From Isoetes engelmannii (lineage: Eukaryota > Streptophyta > Lycopodiopsida > Isoetales > Isoetaceae), in the NCBI GenBank assembly GCA_011763485.2, contig JAANSK020276491.1, positions 1-20,847 on the forward strand: 20,847 nucleotides of DNA. The letters are read 5' to 3'. This document shows, piece after piece, positions 1 to 10,600 of the stretch. The position numbers and the translations under genes were made by a program. The notes under the pieces were generated by a model, which ran no database searches, was not told where the DNA came from, and saw only the letters and a list, made by a program, of their open reading frames with translations. Position 1 is the first letter of the stretch; the number at the start of each line of letters is the position of its first letter.

Positions 1-293
1 GCACTCATGTAGCTAGATGCATTTTCTATGTCTTTGCATCTTCTGTGATGGAGGGGCCACCCCTTGAGGTGGCATATTGATGATGTTATATGGTATGTGC
101 TAACGTTTATGCTTCCGCTTCCCCAGAAAGGGAGGGATGGCCAAGACACCTCCGTGCCCTTTCACCTGGATGCTCAGCCCTCCTGAGTGTTCCACGTGCC
201 GGAGGGCCCGACCCAAGGGTTCAACCCGTTGGGAAGGGGAATGTCCCCGGCGTTATACGATGGGAGCATCGTATACCGTCAGGGAGCGTCACA
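1..293 (-). mobile_element. Possible 3' LTR start of the adjacent Ty3/gypsy remnant (partial, runs off the window)
   Basis: Read on the minus strand, a purine-rich tract (302-312) lies just before TGTGACG (287-293). This is the arrangement of a polypurine tract followed by an LTR beginning with TG, and it lies downstream of the integrase remnant on the same strand. The segment from about 120 to 290 is GC-rich, unlike its surroundings, and holds three successive inverted repeats (212-233, 236-248, 254-275). GC-rich, hairpin-prone LTR starts are known in plant gypsy elements. The second LTR is outside the window, so the assignment is inference. I found no coding sequence here. Confidence 0.35.
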
Positions 294-544
294 ATTTCAA
301 ACCTCATCCTCCATTCTTGGTATATAGCGGGCAATTAGACCTACAAGAAGGCAAAATGAAAGCTACAAAAAGACAAACAGAGCCTTACAAGAAGATAAGA
401 GGAGGCTCAAAACCTGGCATCCACAAATAGCCCTTCAATACTTAAATTCGAGGTCCTAAACCTGGACACCTTCTTGTTTTTGTTCATGGAAGCATCTGGA
501 ATTGCTGACACGACCAAGGTTTTCAAACCATCATGTTGCTAGCA
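294..544. other. Stretch between integrase remnant and possible LTR; no gene seen
   Basis: Short open frames exist on the + strand but show no recognisable domain. By position this would be the untranslated 3' part of the gypsy element, ending in the purine-rich tract at 302-312 as read on the minus strand. Confidence 0.4.
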
Positions 545-1491
545 TCAAACATTGATAGTTGTACATCAACATGAAATGTGACATACCGGTCATCGAGTGC
601 TTAACATTGTTGTAATACATGTAGTTCTTCCATTTCTCTTGCTTGTTCCAAACATACATGTGAAGCATGTCTTCTAATACTTAGTTGAGCATTTCTACTT
701 GGCCATCTGTCTACATGTGATATGTTGCACTCATAAGCAATTTCGTTCACACTATATGGAATAGACCTGTCGTCGATTTGAAACTATTTCTCGTAACCTA
801 AAGATATTATTAACAAACAACAATGTCGTCTCCAAAGCTGTTATTGGTCGATTTGCATGGAATGAAATGAGTTAACTTGGACAATGAGTCCACCACAAGA
901 AAGATGTTGTCATTCCCTCTTCTGGTCTTGGGCAACCCTACTATGAAATCCCTTCAACAAATATTCCACTTGTGCACTAGCACTTCTAATGGTTGCAATT
1001 GGTACTCTTATCTGTGCTAATTTTACTCTTTGGCATGATATGCACTTTCCCACATACTTTGCAATGAACTTCTTGATGTTGGGCCAAAAGTAACTTCTCC
1101 TTATTGCCACATAGGTCCATTGAACCTTATATGCCCTGCCATAAATATGTCATGCAAATCATATAGAACATGCTCCTTTATTCCTTCCATATTGGGAATG
1201 CACAATTTCCCTTTGTAGTAGAGGTGACCTTCCTCTAGATTGTATCCTTTTATAGAATCTCTAAGCAATTGTGGAGCTTGAAGCTTGGCTTGGATCTGTT
1301 GTAGAATGCAATACCTTATGGCGTGTAGCGTGTCGTTGTTGGCTATCATACTTGCTCCAAATTGCTATTGGCTCTACAATCGTAGACAATTTATCTACAA
1401 CTACATTAAACCTGACTGGCTTGTAGGGCGAGTTATGGGGATTTGAGGGCGAGCATTGTGTTAAAACTGAGAAATTGATACTTAAATCCAT
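545..1491 (-). pseudogene. Decayed Ty3/gypsy pol remnant: end of RNase H plus integrase
   Basis: Reading down from 1491 on the minus strand, the first part resembles the link after RNase H, a degenerate version of the usual NVVADALSR stretch, at about 1390-1420. The integrase zinc-binding H2C2 domain follows: the two histidines fall in the reading frame ending at 1101, and the CxxC pair (CISCQ) in the frame 910-1110, so a frameshift splits the domain. The catalytic core starts with the [12 protein letters not shown] block (about 915-950) in yet another frame. The conserved block around the catalytic Glu (TDGQVE, about 694-734) carries an in-frame stop, with another stop soon after. The similarity then fades near 545. 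The fragment is truncated at its RNase H side, carries no 5' LTR and cannot encode a working protein. Family assignment is confident; the exact ends are not. Confidence 0.85.
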
Positions 1492-1614
1492 GATCTCTTA
1501 AATAAAATGAAATAATTTATCTATGACTACAGTCAAAATTTATAATTGTTAATAATACCAATGCATAGAGAGAATCCTTTCATATAACAAACAACCGTAT
1601 GGAAGTAAGTAGCG
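1492..1614 (+). promoter_or_regulatory. Likely promoter/5' UTR of the HEATR6-like gene with an overlapping upstream ORF
   Basis: Only about 120 bp separate the gypsy remnant from the HEATR6 start codon. A weak TATA-like CATATAAC lies at 1581-1588. An upstream ATG at 1599 opens an 8-codon frame that stops at 1623-1625, overlapping the main ATG (1615) in a different frame. The position of the transcription start cannot be told from the sequence, so whether this ATG is in the mRNA is unknown. Confidence 0.4.
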
Positions 1615-4600
1615 ATGGGAGATAAATTCGGAAGAGCTGCGGTGAACCCACTTGGAGCAGGACCTTCTAGGACATATCTTTGGCGCACCGTCTTTCAATC
1701 TATTCATCAATGCACTTCTTCTTCTTCAGAGGCCGGGTGGCCCAGAACTTCTGTTCAGTTAGTTCAGGAACTTCTGGGGCAGATCTCCCTTGTTCGATCA
1801 GCTGCGGAACTCCCTCTTCAAGAGGTACTGTGCCCCATTTTATTATTTTGCTTTCATATTTCTTAAGCAGCAGTGTGAATAGCATGGCAGTGTTATATTA
1901 TGCAATGCTTTTGAGCATGATATATTTTGGGCTATGCCAAAACTGGGTTAATCAAAAGCTGATTGCAATGACTTGGCAATGTAACTCTGTTTTTAATGGG
2001 AGTAGTGTAATTCAATGCATGTGAAATTTGCTTGTTGTACAATCTCTGCCCCTTCTTTCAAGGGCTGCTAGCTAGTTACATTATAGGGCACACAATTCCA
2101 ACTGAAATTGGATGAACTTTAGTGCTGTTCATGCAACATTTTGTTACCTTTTTGGTTAGACAAATCCGGGCATCAGGGTATATGACAACATACTACTGAT
2201 TTGTATAAAATATATTCAAATTAATCAATCCCATCCCTTTTGATGCTCAGGCACTTCATTGTGTTATGCCTTCCTCTGCAATTTCTTTAAACACCCCCAT
2301 CATAAAAAGATGCCTGCTGTATCACCTCATAGACTGAAACCTGTCAAATGTTTGCTTTGAATCATGTCTCGGACCTCATAAACAGACAGCTCAAATGCTT
2401 TCTTGTTGTAACTCAAGTTAGACGGAAATCCTGGCCAAAAGCAACAGACAGATAGCAGACTTCCTTTTTCTAAGATTGGTTAGTGTTAATTGGCTCACTA
2501 ATCAAGGATGTACAAGTAGAGGTATTTATCAGCTTTATCACTGGGATCCTTAGCTGACCCCTGAAGTTTGTTAAACGAATCACACCTTTTTTTGTCATAT
2601 GCAGATAGCTTGATTTTTTGAACAAGTTGGTTGAAACGTTCATGCTCGTTTGTTGATATCTATTAGCTTCTCTTCTTGCGCAGGTGGCTGTGGATATTCA
2701 TTTTCTGATGCAGTCAGTTTTCTCCTGGTGGCGGCTCTGTAAGGAACCGGAATCTTTAGGAACATTGAGCAAAGTTTGCAATTTGGTTAGTTCTTTATTT
2801 GTCAAATACCACACTTATGGGTTGGCATATTTTTCAACGGTTATGATTCTGAGCAAGGTCGAAAGTAAGATTGAGCATTACCACTCATGTTCGTGTCTGT
2901 ACCATACTAATCTTCTGTGTCTGCTGGCATGGTGGCAATGAGCATTTGGCATACCATCTTCTCTTTATGTAATGTTAGCTTTAGATTCTTTAGATTGAGA
3001 TGAATAGTTAGATTGAACTAAGCACATTTACTAGCATATTGCTGGCTTTGTGGGTTAATAGTACAACAGAATGTAATTGAGAACACAACATATGAAGTCT
3101 ATGTGAGACACACTATAGTTGGCACCTATAAAGACAATAGATAATATATTCTTGTATATACATCTAATAGCAACATTACCAGTTGGCATCTTATATATAA
3201 TCTTACCAGTTGTAATAGCAATTTTACAAGTACTAACAGAGTGAAAAGGAACTTTTGAAGTTCTTTTGTTTATCTGTATGTTTTTTATTGCTGAGAAATG
3301 TCATTGGCCTTTCAGATGACAACTGTGAGTTCACATATGCATTTAGAATTCAGACTTCTGGATCTAATCAATCTCTTACAAATGCTTTGTGAAGTCCTTA
3401 AGTGGCTTAATGAGTGCTATTCGCTTCCAAAGAAGAACCTTCAAATTTATGACTCTTGCTGTGAGCTACATGTAGAAGTTTTACGTGCTCTTGGGTAAGA
3501 TGGTAGAAATATTTTTCGAGTCCTTGCTTCGTTTCTCTGTAATTTTCTCTAAGAATCAATTAATTCAAATTTCTGCAGTTGGAAGAAGACTAGAATGTTC
3601 TTTTGCCTATTACATAAGCCGAATACATTAATGATTGACTCAACAGAAAATTCATTTTAGCCTTCATTTGACTCTTTGATTTCATTGTAAAGGGTTGCTT
3701 ATAATTTTCCTTCAATTATCATTTGCATAAAAATAATAGAACAGGGTGAGGGATTACTGGAAATGCCCTGTTTAGTTTCTTTATTAGAGTTGCTTAAGAG
3801 GCTCTTATTTCTTTAGACAATAGGGAAATGTGTGGCGTGATCTATTGGTCACCCCTACTACACCCCATCTAAACCCTTTATTACCTAACTGTCATTATTG
3901 GAGTGATTTTCTGTATCTTTTATGATGAACATATACTAAATTTCCAATATGTAATCCCAACGTATTTTGAAATGGACAGCCAACTTTTTCATGATAGTGG
4001 AGGGCAAGTACCGGCTGAAGAAGTTAATCTCGTTGTAAATATTCTAATATCATTGATATCCCAATCTCCACAATCGGTTACTCCATCTAGCAAGGTAACT
4101 GCGTGGCAAATGGATGGAAGAACAGAAGCACAAAGTGATAAAGAATGCCAAAGGTTGGCCTTTTTAGCCATTGGTAATATGTTCAGTCGAGCATCAGCTC
4201 TTATTTATAAGGAAACTTGGAACAAATTGGTTCTTGTAAGTTATCAATCCCCTAATTTTATTGTAAACTAATATTTTGAATTAACTATATAAACCTGATT
4301 AATAGGTCCTGCGAAGGATTTTGGATGATATGGTGGTCGGAAAGCCTCTTTCCGAAGACCTGCTTTCCTCAAGGTCTGCATGTCCCTTGTGATCCTGTTC
4401 ACTTCATCAGAGTAACAACTTACACTTATAGTATAACGGATGTTTCTCATTCTTGAGCGAAATGTTCAAACCTTGACATGTTGCAGGTTCTATGCTGCAG
4501 TACTCCGTTGCACGCATTTGGTATTATCAGATGCAAAAGCACCACTCGAAGAACATGTAAGCATTTTTAGTACTGTTTATCAAAGAAACCCCACATGCAT

Positions 4601-7600
4601 AAAAGCACCATTCAAGATGTGGCTTCTTGCAACACTCGAAAACTCATATGAAGCTTGATCATTGTTCATGGAGCATACGAAAGGTTCAATAACTGCTGCC
4701 CATTCTAGGGTTGCCAGAGCATGGCAGGGCGTTTTCACATATTAGAGTTTAATGCCAGAAGTTTTATTAGCTGAGAACAATTGAAACAAGGAAATTGCAT
4801 GTTTTCCATCTTGATCCTTAAAGGATGATACCATTATGGTTCTGAGTGTTGTGCATCCATTTGGCCTCAAGATTCTTTATGCTTCATATATAGTCCACCT
4901 TTAAGCCAATCCATACCTTGTAATAAGGACACCCCATAAACTTATTATATATTATTTTGGCATCACTTAGAAAAGTTCCTTATGTGAATTCATTCTTGCC
5001 TAATGCACAAATATTTGGGGTGGGAATGGTCCAAGGAGGCTATTCATCAGTCAGTCTATTCTTCGTCTTTCAATTGGCTTAATGTGGGATGAACACTGTC
5101 CAGTGCAAGTGGAGTGTGAAAACGAGACACTGTGTGTGAGCTTTTTGATTTCAGTGAAGGAAATTGAATGGCCTGCACTGCCATACAGTAATGTTACATT
5201 CAAAAAACTAACTTAAAAGTTGGCTGGGTACTGAATGTGGAAATTTTTTCTAATGTAAAACCTTCCAATGTTACACCCAAGGGCTGACTTACTCATTTAT
5301 GTCTCTGTACCATCAACTTTTATTTCTATGGGTTAATACCTAATGGTAAATTGCTATTTGGAACTTCTACCAATATGGATAATTCTGAAATTCACCCCAG
5401 TTCCCAATTCAGACTTGGTATCAGCCAAGGGGGAAGAGTCAACCGGCGGGGACCAGGCCAAGGGAACCAAAGCCTCTGCCAATTAGCCAATACCACCAAG
5501 GTGATCTCCAACCTGTTCATACAACAACCATTTTGGATTTGCGGGCTAATTTAAAAATAAGAAAGAGGCAAATGAATAACGTAATTCCAAAGACAACAGC
5601 CATTTTGAATTTGGGGGCTAATTGAAAAAATGAACACCAGCTAAATAAGAAAGAGGCAAATGAATAACGTAATTCCGAAAGGGAAATGACTAACGTAATT
5701 TCAGCTGCAGTCTTCATATTTGCATGATCATATATGCTCTCTCATGAGGCGAACACTCTGTTTTCAGGTTGCCAGTTTTGTGGCTTCATTACGAGTTTTT
5801 TTTGGCTATGGATTGAAGGGTATTTCTGGAAGAAGGGAAACCTCCATTCATGGAGAAAGTGGATTAACTCATGCAAAATTTTCAGATGTTAAACCTAAAA
5901 AAGATGGCATCTATAGACCTCCACACTTGCGTTCCAAAGCATCTTGCTCTTCTTCAGACAAAACTGAGGTTTCTATGCAGTCCAATACAACACTTCGACA
6001 TGGTTTTTCTTCCGATTCGGACCTTAGTGACAGTGACAACTACATTGGTGAGCAAGACCATCATAGAAGTTCAAAAGCTCGAACAAATGCTATTTTAGCT
6101 ATTCAGGTAGCTACTAGTTTTCGTCTATTGATATGAATCTGAATGCCTTCCGAATCTTATTTTGCGCCATTATTAAGTATGAGAACCTACTGGAACAAGC
6201 TAACTAACTAAGAGATCCTCGTAGACTTAAATTTGCAAATCTCACATCAAGTTAATTGTGCTGATCTAGTGATGTCTTAGACATGGATTATATGCAAGAA
6301 GTGAGAATCTCAATCCCAGGTCACCATACTTTTATGGTTTATGCCAAGTTGCTTCTTCTTGAACAATATAGATGCATGATAAGCCTTGCATGATTCATAT
6401 CCAGGTTGTGTTGCTTATGATGTTTATTGGAGAGCAAATAATTGTGGTTTTCTTGACGCAATTATCATAAATACCCATTCACTTTGTGATCTAACACCTA
6501 TGTATACATGTGATTTGAAGGCAATGGCTCATGCAAAACCAAAACTACTTCATGCACAATGGACTATGCTTTTCCCAACGCAAGATGTTTTGAATCCCCG
6601 GTATGGTTGTAAGCTCTTAAAAGAGGTTCATGTCTAACTTTTAGGTTCAGAGATCTTTCAGATTTGATATTTATCTTCATTTCCATCTTTGTAATGCAGG
6701 CCATATCAGATGACACTGCTTACTGTTCTCCTCTTTGATCCTGTTGTGAAGGTATCAACAATGTTAGACAGACTCAATATAGTAGACATATAATGGTTGG
6801 GAATAATGTAGGCTATTTTATTTAAATACTACTGTGGGCATTGTTGTGGCCATGCTAGTTTTGTCTACACAATTAATGCCATCTGCCAATTGGTTTGTGG
6901 GATAAGACATTTTACAGACTCCATAATGTGTATGGCCCGTCAATGACAAAATTATTCGTGGCTAGTTTATATTTTGCAAAAATTGATCCAGCGATTTATT
7001 TTGTTGAAAGGCTCGAATGGCTGCTGTTGCGACGCTTACGGCTCTGTTAGAAGGCCCCTTGCGATCATTTTTGCAACTCTCTGAGTATAAGGAATCTACA
7101 CGATACGGATCCTTTACTACAATTTCCAGCTCATTGGGACAAGTAGTATTACAACTTCATGAAGGTTGGTAAAGAAATAAAGCTTTTATATAATTGCATT
7201 ATATTTTGCTAAACATTTTCATCTGTTTCTAGGTCTTGTTTATGCCATCACGCACGAATCCCATGCCGGAACCCTGCAATCAGCTTTTAAGGCCCTGTCA
7301 CTTTTGTTCGCAGCTACTCCGTGAGTTCATGCATTAAGAATTAAATTCGAACCAACACCAAGGTATACCAACTTTAAATCGATCATTCATTAACGAGTTT
7401 TTCTCCACGTGAACAGTTATGATCGGCTACCTCCAGACATTTTAGCTAATACCATTAGATCAGTACACAGAAGAACACATAGTGCATTTTTTAAACCACA
7501 TGACCAGATCAGCATAATGGTACTTGTACTTGGCATTTTGTTTCCGAGAATTAGTGTTGTTTATTTTGTTAAGGTTGATCATTAAAGAATGCCTGTAGGT

Positions 7601-10600
7601 AGCGGCACTTGATTGCCTCAGTGCATCATTTTGTGCTTCTCCCGTTTCTCAACAAGTAGCCTGTTTGATCCAAGAAAATACACTAGGTAAAAGTGCTTGG
7701 GAATTGTAACAATAGATTTTTAAATGAAATGTAAAAGATAAAAATGTCCTCTATTTTTAAAAGTCTGTTTTTACTGATTAAGCTGTTTCTGTTCTATTCC
7801 AGGATCCCAAAACTCTGAACATGACAGGTCACTATTTTTGGATTTAATTTTATATGCAAAGTCATGCATATCGCCAGTTATCTGTATCGCATCTTTGCAG
7901 GTGGGAGCTGCTATCACTTTTTGCTTTAGACATTTCAGAAGACTTCAATAATTTGGTTTACCTTATCTTTTAAGTTATGTAGAAGTTGAATCTATACTGC
8001 ATAACTAATATAATCATTGTAAGGTCTCCTCATGTGTGGCTTTTGCACGGCTACGGAACATGCACATCGTGAGGGCATTAGTTTTTGACCCTAGTGCCAT
8101 GTTCTCATGCCTCAGGTATGTGGAAGAGGAAAAAAGCTGAATGATGTTAGAATGTGAAATAAACGATCTATAGAATGATGCAAACAACATGGGAGGACAA
8201 AGCACGTCATCCAAAACAGGCGCCTAAAGTATTGTGCTACAAGAGAATCTGTTCATGACATTTTGCATGAGGTTGTGACAGTCTGATGACATGGCATAAA
8301 TCTCATCCGCTCTCTATGTACAATTTGTCAGTATTCAGTTCAAATAAAATACCCTAAGAACAAGGCTGCAGAGGTTTTCTGTTTATGTTATCATTCATTT
8401 ATTCTGCCGATTGGATATTTTCTATATGTGCCGTGTACTTTAATTGGTGCTGGCATTTTTATTGCCATGATAGAATCATTTGTTTTATCTCTTCATTTGT
8501 TGAATGTAGAGGAGTTGTTTACCATCTTCATTTTCATATGTATAGGTCCTGAAGGATGCTGTGCACAATTACTCAACAGCAGTCTCTTGCTACTGGCAAG
8601 AGCTGTCATTCACTGTCTATAAACTCATAAGTAGCGAAAGAAGCAACCTAATACATGGAAGTGGGGATTGGAAAGGATTTGAGGAAAAAATAATCTCGCA
8701 TGCCATACGAGTAAGTACTTGGTGATGTGTCTTTTTATCTAAGTGCAAATATCAGGGTACATATTTTTCTCATTATCCATGTGATGCGGGCTAGCTAATT
8801 CAACTATGCGCATGCATTACAGAATGCAGCACATAACAAACAATTTTGTTTACTTCTCAGCTGCTAGATGAGTTTTTGCGGGCTGCCTCAGGATTTAAGG
8901 GCACAGATGACACAGCCGATTCTCTTCTACAACCCCCATCACCATCGCTGTTGCCGAGGCCAGTGAAGTTCTTTCCGGTGTCTAAGGGAATGCAGAATAA
9001 TTCAGATACTTTGGAGATCATTGAAAATTGGAGGCCCTCTTCTTCTTCTGGTAGTTCAGAGTGGCTTGAAGTCATCAATAAGCACCTTCCTGCAATATTG
9101 GTGCATTCGTCTCCTATGGTTTGTCATTTTTTCTGCCTTTTTTTTTATCTTGTATATATAAATGTAGGAGTTCTCTTCATAGGAGACTTGTAAATGATCA
9201 TCTGAAGTACCTACTTCTAGTACTACAGATTGAAAGAAAGAAAAAGAAGGAACACAATTGAGCTCACACGAGAAGGTTGTTCTAAAATGCAAGCCGAGGA
9301 GAAAGAGATTGCTGGAGAGAAAAGTGAGCCTTGAAAATGGATCTGTTGGGCCATAACTTCACTGCGAAACCCGTCTAATCTCTTCATCATTACTTTCATA
9401 TACTTTGAATATTTCTTGGTACTCCTATATTTTAGATTAGAGCATTTTGGTTATGGTCATCAATTATCTGGGCACGTCCATGGCCCATAGAATGTTACCA
9501 TTACATCCCGTCACAATTTGTGCAGCTGGCCATAGTGTAGCATCATAACCAGGTCATTGCTAACCTGGATCCTGCCGTAGTTGTCACGGGATGCTAATTC
9601 CGGTGGCCATTCAGTTTTCTGTAATCCCAGCCTATATAATCTTACATGACATCATGCTTGTTGATTCATTATTAACATGGTATACAACCAAATGATGCCA
9701 TAAGCCAAATAAGTGCTAACTTGGGCGGTCTTTGTTATCCCATGTGCGCTGACCTGTCCAAGCTAGAGGAAACCAGCTTATTTCGCCATGACACATCTAT
9801 ATAGGCCGGACATAGCAGGTACCAAGACAACTTCCTGTTTAGATGCATTCTGTAGAGATCATTTTCATCATTGTGGGCCCCTTCAGCCCAGTGTATTGGA
9901 ATATCCTCCTATTTTGAGATTCTCTATGTGGTGACATTCATTTATCAACATGAGATTCAGATAGGCCAAGTAAGTTGGCTCCTGTGATTCCTTGAAACAA
10001 GCTATGTCAATTAAACAAAGAAGAATTAAAGTAGGGCTTGTCCCTATGGGACAAGTGTTTTATGCTCTGAGTTTCGATTATTTATTACGTCAGACCTCAT
10101 CTTCTCCACAACTAAATAGGTTTTAAAGAAAGTTGTGTTAAAAAAGCGCAGAAGTAGTTCTTTATACACCCAATTAACTTCATTCTTCATTACTCATGGG
10201 AAGATGCGGCAAAAGTTTTGCACATGCTTCAGGTTTTTATGTAATAAACTACTGAGGAAATGCTGAACACTATCTTTCCCATCAGATTGTTGAGTTTTCA
10301 AATTAATGTATCTATTGCCGGCCGTTGATGTATATGAAATAAGCCAATACCACAGAAACTACTTATCTTTAAAGCAGAAGATCAAGTAGATAGCCTTGTA
10401 TTTTTTGGCTACATCATCAAGTAATTTTGAGGGCATTTGGTAAGCATTGTGTGAACCCATTGACAACTTTCATTTTCACAAAAAAAAGTTGATAATTATC
10501 AAATTGCACCTGAAGAATGGTTGGCAGTTTTTGCTGAGAAGGGACAAACTTTATTTCAACATCGTCGGTTTGACAGGTCCGTGGAGCAGCATTGACATGT

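Noticed and set aside
219-232. GGGTTCAACCC as a tRNA B-box of a tRNA gene or SINE
   Set aside because: No A-box or cloverleaf can be built around it; the arms form a different hairpin.
90-430. Two overlapping + strand open frames in the GC-rich 5' region
   Set aside because: No domain or codon signature; they overlap the hairpin-rich block that fits an LTR better.
1680-2024. Alternative reading frame over HEATR6 exon 1
   Set aside because: It runs into intron 1 and lacks the family residues; the frame from 1615 carries them and splices in phase to exon 2.
8014-8214. Minus-strand open frame in HEATR6 intron 14
   Set aside because: No recognisable family; probably a shadow of the unusually open + strand segment at 8024-8115.
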